Shown here in pieces: positions 35,588-43,800 of a stretch of DNA of 64,000 nt. The notes below the pieces were generated by a model that saw only the letters and a program-made list of their open reading frames with translations, was not told where the DNA came from and searched no databases. The first letter of the stretch is position 1, and every line of letters starts with the position of its first letter. Source of the DNA: JAIRTY01 sp050257395. GTDB taxonomy: Bacteria; Actinomycetota; Actinomycetes; Streptosporangiales; Streptosporangiaceae. Location: NCBI GenBank assembly GCA_050257395.1, contig JBLMWU010000021.1:3325-67324 (forward strand). The letters are read 5' to 3'. Both the position numbers and the translations under genes were made by a program.

Positions 35588-36712
35588 ATGTGGCAGGTGG
35601 TCGAGGTGGACGAGGTGCAGGCCGGCTGGGCAGCGGATGACCTGGGCCCGGCCCTGGTGGCCTTTGTGCGTCCGTGCGCCGGGGTGGAAGCGGTCGTTGT
35701 CGTGGACAACGTGGCGCTGGGCCCGGCGATCGGCGGGGTCCGGATGAGGCCCGGGGTCACGGCCGGTGAGGTGGCGCGGCTGGCGCGCGGCATGACCCTG
35801 AAGAACGCGCTGGCCGGCCTGCCGCACGGCGGCGGGAAGTCCGGCATCATGGCGCCCGGCCTCCGGCCGGCTGACCATGAGCGGGTCCTGCGGGCGTTCG
35901 CCCGGGCGATCGAGCGGCTCACCGAGTACATCCCGGGCCCGGACATGGGCACGACCGAGACGTCGATGGCGTACGTCCATGACGAGATCGGCCGGGCCGT
36001 CGGGCTGCCCCGGGTGCTCGGCGGAGTGCCGCTCGACGAGCTCGGCGCGACCGGCTTCGGGCTGGCGGTGTGCGCGGACGTGCTGAGCGAGGCCAAGCTG
36101 CTCGACCTCGCCGGGGCGCGGGTCATCATCCAGGGCTTCGGCGCGGTCGGCGGGCATGCCGCCCGGTTCCTGGCCGAGCGCGGCGCGACGATCGTCGCCG
36201 CCTCCGACATCGACGGCGCCACCTGGAACGCTGACGGGCTTGATGTCGCTGCCCTGAGCACGCACAAGCAGTCATCCGGCTCCGTGGCGGGATTCCCCGG
36301 CGGCACCACGGTGCCGCGGGACGACATCATCGGCTTCGACTGCGAGCTGCTCATTCCCGCGGCCCAGCCGGACGTGGTGACCACGGACAACGCCGGGAAG
36401 ATCTCAGCCCGGGTGGTCCTGGAGGGAGCCAACATCCCCGTCACCGCGGGGGCCGAGGCCCAGCTGACCGAGCGCGGCGTGCTCTGCATCCCGGACGTGG
36501 TCGCCAATGCCGGCGGCGTCATCTGCGCCGCGGCCGAGTACCGGGGCGCGGGCCACACGGAGGCATTCGCCGACATCACGGAGAAGATCCGGGACACCAC
36601 CGCCGAGCTGCTCGACCGCATCAGCCACGGCGCGCCGGACCCGCGCGCGGCCGCCAGCCAGATGGCGCACGAACGGCTGCGCGAGGCGATCGCGCTGCGC
36701 CGCAGGTTCTGA
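35588..36712 (+). CDS. Glu/Leu/Phe/Val dehydrogenase family protein
   Basis: A 374-residue NAD(P)-dependent amino acid dehydrogenase. The catalytic Lys lies in LPHGGGKSGI, another key region is GPDMGTTETSMAYV, and the Rossmann motif is VIIQGFGAVGGHAARFL. ANIPVTAGAEAQLTERGV and PDVVANAGGVICAAAEY complete the family. It would reversibly deaminate an amino acid to a 2-oxo acid. Length is shorter than typical hexameric glutamate dehydrogenases (about 420), resembling archaeal-like and leucine-type forms. No clear ribosome site precedes the ATG. Confidence 0.92.
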   Translation: MWQVVEVDEVQAGWAADDLGPALVAFVRPCAGVEAVVVVDNVALGPAIGGVRMRPGVTAGEVARLARGMTLKNALAGLPHGGGKSGIMAPGLRPADHERVLRAFARAIERLTEYIPGPDMGTTETSMAYVHDEIGRAVGLPRVLGGVPLDELGATGFGLAVCADVLSEAKLLDLAGARVIIQGFGAVGGHAARFLAERGATIVAASDIDGATWNADGLDVAALSTHKQSSGSVAGFPGGTTVPRDDIIGFDCELLIPAAQPDVVTTDNAGKISARVVLEGANIPVTAGAEAQLTERGVLCIPDVVANAGGVICAAAEYRGAGHTEAFADITEKIRDTTAELLDRISHGAPDPRAAASQMAHERLREAIALRRRF

Positions 36713-36736
36713 CCCACGGGAGCCGGGAGTCGCACG

Positions 36737-37462
36737 TTGCTATTCGGCTGTAACGAAGATCAGTACAGCGAGGTCTCCGCCGACATAACGGGGATCACCA
36801 TGGTCCGCGTCACCTTCGGGAAAGACCAGATCCCCAATCCCTGGCCTGCCACGCCTGCGGGCACGGTCGGCCTGGCCGAGCTGAAGCCGCCCTACCCCGG
36901 GCTCATGAGCGGTGCGCTTGACGCTGCGCTGACCGCCAGCCTGGCGGCCGCGCCGGCCGGGACGTGGGTCTGTGCCTACCACGAGGTGAACCACGTCCGG
37001 CCCAACCAGCCCTATTCGGCAGCTCAGATGCGCCAGATCGAGACGCACATGTCCGGGCTGGTGCGGGCGGCGAACCCGGCCCTGAAGTACGGCGTGATCC
37101 TCAACGATGCGAGCAAGGGCCTCGCCAGCTGGGTGATCCCCGGCCTGGACTTCTACGCCGTGGACATCTACGAGGGCAGGGTCCCCGGTGGCGTGCGTGA
37201 TTTCTCCGAAGTCGCCAACCGCAACTTCAGCCAGCTTCCCGAGGGCGTGCGGGCTATCGGTGAGACCAACTCCTGCACCCCGGCCCACCGGCCCGCCTGG
37301 TTCCGCGAGGCGTACGACTGGCTCTACACCCACAACGGCGGGGCCATGCTGACCTACTGGAACCCGGCCGGCCCCTACTCAGGCCCGTGGCTTCACAACG
37401 ACGAGGCAACGATCTACGCGCTGCGGCGTATCTCGCACGCTGCCGGGCGCGGCAGCCTGTGA
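36737..37462 (+). CDS. GH26-like glycoside hydrolase domain protein, no signal peptide
   Basis: A 241-residue TIM-barrel-like protein with two likely catalytic glutamates, one in CAYHEVNHVRPN (acid/base type) and one in VRAIGETNSCTP (nucleophile type), plus VDIYEGRV and MLTYWNPAGPY near the barrel end. The start appears to be TTG at 36737, 7 nt after GGGAG, and the protein begins directly in the first barrel strand (LFGCNED). Related actinomycete proteins are normally secreted, but none of the usual N-terminal export sequence is present, so it is either cytoplasmic or 5'-truncated. It follows the dehydrogenase by 24 bp. Confidence 0.72.
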   Translation: MLFGCNEDQYSEVSADITGITMVRVTFGKDQIPNPWPATPAGTVGLAELKPPYPGLMSGALDAALTASLAAAPAGTWVCAYHEVNHVRPNQPYSAAQMRQIETHMSGLVRAANPALKYGVILNDASKGLASWVIPGLDFYAVDIYEGRVPGGVRDFSEVANRNFSQLPEGVRAIGETNSCTPAHRPAWFREAYDWLYTHNGGAMLTYWNPAGPYSGPWLHNDEATIYALRRISHAAGRGSL

Positions 37463-37514
37463 CCGAGCGCGGCGGGCACCGCGCGGCGCAGGGATCACCG
37501 GTGCCCGGCAGGCG

Positions 37515-38237
37515 TCAGGCCGCCCGGTAGACGACGAGCGAGACGGCGGCGTACTGGGCGAGGTAGGCGAGGATCGTCATCAGGTGGAAGACCTCGTGGA
37601 ATCCGAACCACCGGGGTGAGGGGTCGGGCCGCTTCAGCGTGTAGACCACGGCGCCGAGGCTGTACAGCACCCCTCCGGCCAGCACCAGCAGCAGTACCAG
37701 GGCCCCCGCGTCCTGCAGGAGCTGCGGCAGGACGAAGACCGCCACCCAGCCGAGCGCGATGAACAGCGACGCGACGAGCCAGCGCGGGGCGGGCCGCCAG
37801 TCGGCCCGCCAGCTCAGCCGGACCAGGATGCCGGCCGCCGTGGCGGTCCAGATGACGGCCAGCACGCTCAGCCGCGCCGCTCCGCGCAGCGCCAGCACCG
37901 CCAGCGGGGTGTAGGTGCCGGCGATCAGCAGCAGGATGCTCACGTGGTCGAGGCGGGCCAGCAGGCTCCTGCGCCTGCTGCCCAGCGGGGACCGGTGATA
38001 CGCCGCGGACACGCCGAACAGCGCCATGCAGGTCACCCCGTACACGGCGGCGGCGATCCTGGCCGGCTGGGTGGGGGCGAACACGACGAGCACCGCACCG
38101 GCGACCACCGCCGCCGGGAAGGCCCCCGCGTGCAGCAGGCCCCGCAGCCGGGGCACCATGGCGCCCGGCACGCCCGCTGCGCCGCCGGCGCCTGCCGCAT
38201 CCGCGCCGCCAGCGGCGGCACCCGTGATCTCCTGCAC
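37515..38237 (-). CDS. hemolysin III/TrhA family membrane protein (PAQR superfamily)
   Basis: A 240-residue protein with about seven membrane helices. The zinc-binding and family motifs are FGVSAAYHRSP, RLDHVSILLLIAGTYTP and the final FGFHEVFHLMTILAY. These mark the hemolysin III branch of the progestin/adiponectin-receptor superfamily, linked in bacteria to membrane-lipid fluidity homeostasis. GTG start at 38237. A conspicuous palindrome lies 29 bp upstream. Confidence 0.93.
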   Translation of the reverse strand: MQEITGAAAGGADAAGAGGAAGVPGAMVPRLRGLLHAGAFPAAVVAGAVLVVFAPTQPARIAAAVYGVTCMALFGVSAAYHRSPLGSRRRSLLARLDHVSILLLIAGTYTPLAVLALRGAARLSVLAVIWTATAAGILVRLSWRADWRPAPRWLVASLFIALGWVAVFVLPQLLQDAGALVLLLVLAGGVLYSLGAVVYTLKRPDPSPRWFGFHEVFHLMTILAYLAQYAAVSLVVYRAA

Positions 38238-38265
38238 CCGAACGGCCCCCTTGCCTGCCCCTTAC

Positions 38266-38294
38266 CTACGGTACCGGAACTTACGGGACCGTAG
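38266..38294. promoter_or_regulatory. palindromic element upstream of hemolysin III gene
   Basis: Arms CTACGGTACCG (38266-38276) and CGGGACCGTAG (38284-38294) are complementary at 10 of 11 positions around a 7-nt spacer. Each half is itself nearly palindromic (TACGGTACCG and TACGGGACCG), so the element also reads as two direct half-sites. This looks like a repressor operator in the hemolysin III leader rather than a terminator, as no T-run follows. Confidence 0.55.
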
Positions 38295-38417
38295 ATTCAA
38301 CGGGACGCCCGGTTCCGGCCCCCGGCCGGGTAAACCGCTGGACCCGGGGATGCCTGTCTGCGCAGACTCCGAGGGTGGGGATCGCGGTCTGGCTGGCTGG
38401 GCATCGGCGCTGACGCC

Positions 38418-39014
38418 ATGGACGTCGCCGGGATGAGCATCGATCTGGCCGCCCTCAGCCAGGCGCGGCGGCTCGTGCTTGTCGAGGGCCAGAGCGACAA
38501 GGCCGCGGTGGAGGTGCTGGCAGAGCGGCGCGGCCACGCCGTCGGCGGCACCGGCCTCCAGGTGGTGGCCATGGGCGGGGCGACCAGCATCGGCCACTTC
38601 CTGGCGCTGCTCGGCCCGCGCGGGATCGGCGCCGCGCTCACCGGCCTGTGTGACGCTGGCGAGGAGCGCTACGTCCGGTGGGCGCTGGAGCAGGGCGGGC
38701 TCGGCTCCGTCACCTCCCGCGCCAGCATGGAGGCACGCGGCTTCTATGTGTGCACCGCCGACCTGGAGGACGAGCTGATCCGGGCGGCCGGGACCGCCGC
38801 CGTCGAGCAGATCATCCAGGCGCAGGGGGAACTGCGGTCCTTCCGCCTCTTCCAGCAGCAGCCTGCGCAGCGCGGCCGCAGCACCGCCCGGCAGCTGCGC
38901 CGGTTCATGGGCACCCGGTCAGGCCGCAAGAGCCAGTACGCACGCCTGCTGGCGGCGGCGCTCGACCCGGCCCAGATCCCCCGCCCGCTCGACCGCGTCC
39001 TCGCTCACGCGTGA
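38418..39014 (+). CDS. stand-alone TOPRIM domain protein (OLD-nuclease-like)
   Basis: A 198-residue protein. LVLVEGQSDKAAVEVLA is the first TOPRIM motif with its catalytic Glu, and LTGLCDAGEERYV aligns with the DxD region although the second Asp is replaced. MGGATSIGHFL and a helical C-terminus, YARLLAAALDPAQIPRPLD, match the C-terminal half of OLD-family nucleases and a widespread actinobacterial family without the ATPase half. It may be a nuclease or a nucleotide-binding remnant; no Gabija- or OLD-type helicase partner is nearby. Its end overlaps the convergent phosphotransferase gene by 10 bp. Confidence 0.8.
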   Translation: MDVAGMSIDLAALSQARRLVLVEGQSDKAAVEVLAERRGHAVGGTGLQVVAMGGATSIGHFLALLGPRGIGAALTGLCDAGEERYVRWALEQGGLGSVTSRASMEARGFYVCTADLEDELIRAAGTAAVEQIIQAQGELRSFRLFQQQPAQRGRSTARQLRRFMGTRSGRKSQYARLLAAALDPAQIPRPLDRVLAHA

Positions 39015-39721
39015 CCGGCCGGGCCGCCGGAGCGGCCGGCCCTGCTGGCCAGCCGCCGCAGCCGGGCGGCCTCGGCAGGCCGCACGTTGACGTCGGCCAG
39101 CCGGTACCCCGCTGCCCTCGCCACGTACGGCGCGGGATCGTCCGTCACCGCCGCCCGGAAACTGCGCAGGAACACCCGGCGCAGCCCGCTGACCGCCGGG
39201 CTCAGCCAGGACGGCAGCCCGTCGGCGTCCGAGGTCGCCATGATCAGGTACGCCATGGCCACGTCGGCTCCGGAGGGCCCCGCCGAGGCGTTGGTCCAGT
39301 CGATGACCACCGGGCCGCCGGCGGTCAGCATCACGTTCGCGGGGTGCAGGTCCAGGTGGAGGACCTGCCCGCCGGGCCCGAGCGGCTGCCGCAGGCCGGC
39401 CGGCGCGGGGATCTGGTGCAGGTCATCGTGCAGGCGGGCGAGCGACCGCGCGTGCCGGCCGGCCCGCCACGGCCGGCTCGCCATGTCGGCCAGCATGGTC
39501 GGGCCGCGGAGCCGTTCCATGATCAGGTCGCGGTGGTCCACGGCGTACACCGCCGGGACCGGATAGCCCGCCTGCCGCAGGTACCCCATCAGCTCAGCCT
39601 CGGCGGCGCAGGAGTGCGCGGTCCGGTACCGGCGCAACACGCGGCCGTCATCGAGCGCGTAGACGTCGGCGGCCCGGCCGGTGCCGATCAGGGCACCGGG
39701 GCCGTCCGCGGCATCCGCCAC
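39005..39721 (-). CDS. aminoglycoside phosphotransferase (APH) family protein
   Basis: A 238-residue small-molecule kinase. The catalytic loop is QVLHLDLHPANVML and the metal-binding segment is GPVVIDWTNAS, both canonical for APH/choline kinases. The N-lobe has LIGTGRAADVYAL and a Lys/Arg strand. GTG start after GGGAGGCGG. Proteins like this are numerous in actinomycetes and act on varied substrates; antibiotic resistance cannot be inferred. Last residues overlap the convergent TOPRIM gene. Confidence 0.88.
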   Translation of the reverse strand: MADAADGPGALIGTGRAADVYALDDGRVLRRYRTAHSCAAEAELMGYLRQAGYPVPAVYAVDHRDLIMERLRGPTMLADMASRPWRAGRHARSLARLHDDLHQIPAPAGLRQPLGPGGQVLHLDLHPANVMLTAGGPVVIDWTNASAGPSGADVAMAYLIMATSDADGLPSWLSPAVSGLRRVFLRSFRAAVTDDPAPYVARAAGYRLADVNVRPAEAARLRRLASRAGRSGGPAGHA

Positions 39722-39935
39722 CTGTGCCGCCTCCCGCTGGCAGGCCTGTCCCGCGCACCATCATGGACCACCCGTCACTTTCCGGCCAGGGCGGCGGTTC
39801 CCGGGAACGGGTAAGCGCGGGCCTTGGTCGTGCCAGGCCGGGACTGCCGCCCCTGCCCGGCCGGCCGCCCGGCCGGTGACGCTGGGGTGGTTCTCCCCGC
39901 CCCGGGGAGCCGTGCCCCCGGAAGGCAGGCGGCCG

Positions 39936-40337
39936 GTGACGTTCCCGCGAGCCCTGACGAGACTTACCCGCGGTGCGGTCAACCGGATGACCCTGCACCT
40001 GGCGGGGCATGCCGCGTTCGCCGACCTGGAGCACGTGGGGCGCAGGTCCGGCACGGTGCGGCACACCCCGGTGCGCGCCTTCCGTTCCGGCGGCACCGTG
40101 GTCATCGGCCTGAACTTCGGGCGGCAGTCGGACTGGTACCGCAACATCGAGGCGGCCGGCACCTGCCGCCTGCGCCTGGCCGGCGAGCAGCTCACCCTCG
40201 GCGCGCCGGTGCTCGTGCCCGCTGAGGAGGGCGCCGGAAGCATGCCGTGGGCGTTCCGGTTCGCGCTCCGGCACCTGGTCCATACCGCCGAGTGCGTCCG
40301 GCTGCCGGTCCTGGGCAGCGAAGAGGAAGCCTCATGA
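39936..40337 (+). CDS. deazaflavin-dependent nitroreductase (DDN-like) family protein
   Basis: A 133-residue split-beta-barrel protein from GTG at 39936. It shows LEHVGRRSGTVRHTPVRAF and INFGRQ-like GLNFGRQSDWYRNIEAAG, the typical F420-binding face of the DDN family, and RLAGEQLTLG. The substrate is unknown. A second family member follows 91 bp downstream in the same direction. The upstream frame is open but Pro-rich and unlikely to be translated. Confidence 0.85.
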   Translation: MTFPRALTRLTRGAVNRMTLHLAGHAAFADLEHVGRRSGTVRHTPVRAFRSGGTVVIGLNFGRQSDWYRNIEAAGTCRLRLAGEQLTLGAPVLVPAEEGAGSMPWAFRFALRHLVHTAECVRLPVLGSEEEAS

Positions 40338-40427
40338 AGGCGATCCGGTTCGGGACCTTCGGCTCTTCGCGGCGCCACCCGCCCGCGCGCACGGTGGGAA
40401 GGTCCCTCCGGAACTGGGGGTGCCGCC

Positions 40428-40910
40428 ATGGGACGTGCACACACGCTGGACCGGTGGCTGTACCGGGGAAACCGGCCTAACCGGATCGCCCGGTTCGTCA
40501 ACGCCGGCTCCGCCCGGCTGGCAGCGGCCGGCATCGGCCCGGCTCACGTGGTGACGCTGGAGGTGACCGGGCGCCGCACCGGCCGGGCGATCTCGTTCCC
40601 CGTGGTGGTGGCCGACTACCAGGGTGAGCGTTACCTGGTGTCGATGCTGGGGGACGGCACCAACTGGGTCCGCAACGTGCGCGCGGCCAGCGGCCGGGCC
40701 GCGCTGCGGCACGGGCACCGCGAGCTCATCCGGCTCGAGGAGGTCGACCCCGGGCAGCGGGCGCCCATCCTGCGCCGCTACCTTGAGCTCGCGCCCGGGG
40801 CCAGGACCCACATGCCGGCCGGCCCGGACGCCTCCCTCGAGGAGCTCGGGCGGATCGCGCCGCAGTACCCGGTCTTCCACGTGTCCGTGCTCCAGGGCAC
40901 CCACGTCTAG
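40428..40910 (+). CDS. deazaflavin-dependent nitroreductase (DDN-like) family protein
   Basis: A 160-residue paralogue-type neighbour of the preceding gene. It has VTLEVTGRRTGRAISFPVVV, YLVSMLGDGTNWVRNVRAA and HVSVLQGTHV, a typical DDN-family set; the helical N-terminus (LDRWLYRGNRPNRIARFVN) resembles the membrane-associating region of such proteins. GGGGGTG precedes the ATG. The likely cofactor is F420; no substrate can be named. Confidence 0.9.
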   Translation: MGRAHTLDRWLYRGNRPNRIARFVNAGSARLAAAGIGPAHVVTLEVTGRRTGRAISFPVVVADYQGERYLVSMLGDGTNWVRNVRAASGRAALRHGHRELIRLEEVDPGQRAPILRRYLELAPGARTHMPAGPDASLEELGRIAPQYPVFHVSVLQGTHV

Positions 40911-41053
40911 CCAGGTCATCCGGGAGCGGGCTGCTGGCCGCTCGGCCCGCCGGCCAGCCGGTCTCTGCCCAGCCGGAAGCGCAGGAACGCCGCCGCGCCA
41001 GCGGCTTTTACCGCCGCTGCGAGGGAAGCCGGAACCAGAAAAGGAGCTGCGCC

Positions 41054-41785
41054 ATGGTGAAGCACACGGTCGCGACCCGCGAGGAGTGGCTTGCCGCCCG
41101 CAACGAGCTGCTGGCCAGGGAGAAAGAGCTGACCCGCCGCAACGACCAGCTCGCCGCGGAGCGCCGCAGCCTGCCCTGGGTGCCGATCGGCAAGGAGTAC
41201 CGCTTCGCCACTACTGACGGGCCCCGGACGCTGGCGGAGCTGTTCGGCGGCCGCTCACAGCTGGCCGTCTACCACTTCATGTTCGGCCCGTCCTACACGG
41301 CGGGCTGTCCCGTCTGCTCCTCGGCGGCCGACACCTTCAACGGCACCGTCCCCCACCTCAACGCCCGCGACGTGACGTTCACCTGCATCTCGCGGGCCCC
41401 GCTGGACAAGCTCCAGGCGTACCGGCAGCGGATGGGCTGGAGCTTCCCCTGGGCTTCCTCCTACGGCAGCGACTACAACTTCGACCTGGAGATCTCCCGC
41501 ACGGAGGAGGCAACCCGCCAGGCCCTGGCTGGCGGCGTCCCCCCGGCCGCCGCCGAGATGGCGGGCGAGTGCGGGACCGAGCCCGCGGCGTACATGTCCG
41601 AGGCGCCGGTGATGAGCACGTACGCGATCGAGGACGGGACCGTCTACCTGACCTACTCCACCACCGCCCGCGGGCTGGAGTTCATGATGGGCTACTACGG
41701 GTTCCTCGACCGGACCCCGCTCGGCCGGAACGAGGGCGACCCGCCCGAGATGTGGCTGCGCCGCCACGACGAATACGGCAGCTGA
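41054..41785 (+). CDS. DUF899 family thioredoxin-like protein
   Basis: A 243-residue protein of the DUF899 family. It has MFGPSYTAGCPVCSSAADTF at the position of a thioredoxin active site, FTCISRAPLDKLQAYRQRMG, WSFPWASSYGSDYNFDL and, at the end, YYGFLDRTPLGRNE. The Cys-Pro-Val-Cys pair suggests redox chemistry but no activity is established. AAAAGGAG precedes the ATG. It is convergent with the MerB-like gene. Confidence 0.92.
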   Translation: MVKHTVATREEWLAARNELLAREKELTRRNDQLAAERRSLPWVPIGKEYRFATTDGPRTLAELFGGRSQLAVYHFMFGPSYTAGCPVCSSAADTFNGTVPHLNARDVTFTCISRAPLDKLQAYRQRMGWSFPWASSYGSDYNFDLEISRTEEATRQALAGGVPPAAAEMAGECGTEPAAYMSEAPVMSTYAIEDGTVYLTYSTTARGLEFMMGYYGFLDRTPLGRNEGDPPEMWLRRHDEYGS

Positions 41786-41793
41786 ACGGCGGG

Positions 41794-42453
41794 TCACAGG
41801 CCCCAGAACGGGCCGGACAGGCCGACGCTGCGCAGGTAGCCGGCTGCCTGCGCCGGGTCGCGGCGGGTGTAGCCGCGGTCGAGCCGCCCGTCGTACCAGT
41901 GCGAGGCGAGCCGCCACAGCGTGGCGAGGTCCATCACGTACCCGCGCGGCAGCCCGGTGCCGCGCAGCCAGGCGGTGACGCAGTCCCCGTCGCAGAACAG
42001 GCGCTGATGACCGCAGGTGTGCACGACGTCGTCCCACATCCGGGCTGCGGGCACCAGGAAATGCGCGACCTGGCCGCCATCGGGCGGCTGCCGGGTGCCG
42101 ACGTTCCAGGCGTGCGGGCTCCCGCAGGCCGGGCACCGGGTCGCCACGAGCACCTCGTTCTCGCCCGGCAGGAGGTGCGGCAGCGCGAACGAATCCCAGG
42201 CGCAGCCGCCCCACCACAGCGTCCGGGTGCCCATGACCGAGAAACCGAGCGGCACCGCGGAGAACGGGTGCGCCATGACGATGCGCCCCTCGCCGTCCAG
42301 CACCAGGTGGCGGGCCCGGGCCAGCTCCCTCAGTCCCCCGGTGACGGCCGGCAGGTCCGTGCCGAGCTGCCCGGCCAGCTCCGCCGCCTCCGGCGCCCGC
42401 CCGGTCCGGGCGAACGCCTGGTACACCGCCAGCCGCAGATCCTCGCTGTCCAT
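41794..42453 (-). CDS. alkylmercury lyase (MerB) family protein
   Basis: A 219-residue protein with a winged-helix N-terminus and the MerB catalytic fold. Cys84 and Asp87 in WGGCAWDSFALP and Cys147 in VVHTCGHQRLFC align with Cys96, Asp99 and Cys159 of plasmid MerB with the same offset of 12, so the complete catalytic set is kept. Two further Cys pairs (CPAC and FCDGDC) are additional. MerB breaks carbon-mercury bonds. There is no merA, merR or transporter beside it, so a different physiological substrate is possible. Confidence 0.82.
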   Translation of the reverse strand: MDSEDLRLAVYQAFARTGRAPEAAELAGQLGTDLPAVTGGLRELARARHLVLDGEGRIVMAHPFSAVPLGFSVMGTRTLWWGGCAWDSFALPHLLPGENEVLVATRCPACGSPHAWNVGTRQPPDGGQVAHFLVPAARMWDDVVHTCGHQRLFCDGDCVTAWLRGTGLPRGYVMDLATLWRLASHWYDGRLDRGYTRRDPAQAAGYLRSVGLSGPFWGL

Positions 42454-42527
42454 GCCACCATCATCCGGCAGGCCGGGCCGGTCACGCTGCTGTGCCCGGC
42501 CTGCCGCCCCGCGGCTTCCCCGGCCGG

Positions 42528-42968
42528 CTACGCCCCGCTGCCGCGGGCCGGGTCGAACTCCAGCACCTGGGTCAGCCGGATGTTGTTGCCCGACGGGTCG
42601 CGGAACGAGGTGTCGATGCCGTAGGGCTGGGCGGTCGGCGGGTCATTGAAGGTCACGCCGCGGGCGGACAGTTCCTCATAACTCGCCTGGCAGTCGTCGG
42701 TCTCCAGGAACAGCGTCCCGCCGGCGCCCTTGGCCACCAGCTCGGCGAGCGCCGCGCTGCTGCCGGGGTCGAGCATCGGCGGGCCGGGCACCGGCATCAG
42801 CACCAGCCCGACGTTCTCCTGCCCGGCGGGGCCGACCGCCAGCCAGCGGAAGTTCCACGCCTCCATGGTGACGTCGGCCCGGACCTCCCAGCCGAGCGTC
42901 TTGGTGTAGAAGCGGAGTGCCTCGTCCTGGTCGTGCACCCAGAACTGGGTGTTGGCGATCCTGATCAT
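42528..42968 (-). CDS. VOC/glyoxalase superfamily protein
   Basis: A 146-residue two-module protein: ANTQFWVHDQDEALRFYTKTLGWEV begins module one and TLFLETDDCQASYEELSARGV with DPSGNNIRLTQVLEF ends module two. These are typical metal-site strands of the vicinal-oxygen-chelate fold. GGGGAGGAC precedes the ATG. It lies 40 bp downstream of an AraC-type gene on the same strand and is probably co-transcribed with it; such pairs are frequent in actinomycetes. Confidence 0.9.
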   Translation of the reverse strand: MIRIANTQFWVHDQDEALRFYTKTLGWEVRADVTMEAWNFRWLAVGPAGQENVGLVLMPVPGPPMLDPGSSAALAELVAKGAGGTLFLETDDCQASYEELSARGVTFNDPPTAQPYGIDTSFRDPSGNNIRLTQVLEFDPARGSGA

Positions 42969-43008
42969 CGGGTCCTCCCCCGGTGCGGGTGCGCTGCCGG
43001 GACAAACC

Positions 43009-43443
43009 CTACGAACCGCCAGCCTGCGGGTCTTCTCGAAACGTGCGGTTCTGCGGGCGGGCGTAGGCCATGGCCACGCAGCGGGGGATCCGGACCAGCC
43101 GCGCCGCTGGCGGCCACGAGCGGCGGTAGGCCGTGGGCGTGCAGCCGAAGATCCGGCTGAAGCTCGCCGTGAAGGACCCCACGCTGCCGGCGCCGACGGT
43201 GAAGCACACCTCGGCCACGGACCAGTCGGTAGCCCGCAGCAGGGCAGCGGCCCGCTCGAGCCGCCGGGTGAGCAGGTACTGGTGGGGCGACTCGCCGAAG
43301 GCGCGCCTGAACTCGCGGCTGAAGTGGGCCGGCGACAGCCCGGCGGCGCGGGCCAGGTCAGCGACGCTCAGCGGCTCGGCGTACCGGGCGTCGGCCAGGT
43401 CGCGAGCCCGCAGCAGGTGCCGGGCAAGCGGCAGCGGGGCCAT
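43009..43443 (-). CDS. AraC family regulator (HTH domain only)
   Basis: A 144-residue protein from ATG at 43443. It contains just the double HTH: SVADLARAAGLSPAHFSREF, SPHQYLLTRRLERAAALLR, SVAEVCFTVGAGSVGSFTASFSRIFGCTPTAYR. No ligand-binding domain is present, so activity may depend on the neighbouring VOC protein or another factor. The frame is open to 43632, but the extra N-terminal part is Arg/Pro-rich noise. It likely controls the following VOC gene. Confidence 0.88.
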   Translation of the reverse strand: MAPLPLARHLLRARDLADARYAEPLSVADLARAAGLSPAHFSREFRRAFGESPHQYLLTRRLERAAALLRATDWSVAEVCFTVGAGSVGSFTASFSRIFGCTPTAYRRSWPPAARLVRIPRCVAMAYARPQNRTFREDPQAGGS

Positions 43444-43800
43444 GCGCCCACCGTACGCGGGACCGGCCAGAATGGGTGGCGGCCGGGCATTGGCCGCGGC
43501 CTGCCGCCAGCTATGGCCGCCCGGGCCGGATCGGATGGCCCGGATCGCAGGTTTCCGGCTGCGGGCGCGTTGGGCAGGATGGGATCGGGCACCGTTCACC
43601 TCGCGGGCAGAGCCAGGTCGCGGTGCCCGCAAAACTGCCCTAACGGCCGCGCCGGGCTCTCTGCTGGCTTTCCGGGCCTGGGACGAAGGTCACTGAGCAT
43701 CTCCTCCCGGCGCCTCCCCGCAGGGCATGAAGATCATCCACGTTGGGCATGACAAATGCCTGAGCAGGGGCAGATAGTCATCGCGGTCTGGGGGGTTGGG
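43444..43800. other. intergenic region between AraC and lsr2 genes
   Basis: This divergent gap holds no credible coding sequence. The right half (about 43720-43790) is less GC-rich and likely carries the lsr2 promoter; a short inverted repeat GGGCAT/ATGCCT occurs near 43747-43763. I could not assign promoter boxes with confidence. Confidence 0.5.

Noticed and set aside
38418..39721. Possible phage-defence module formed by the TOPRIM protein and the adjacent kinase-like APH gene
   Set aside because: The genes are convergent, not an operon, the second is a normal APH protein, and no helicase, ATPase or other defence gene is nearby.
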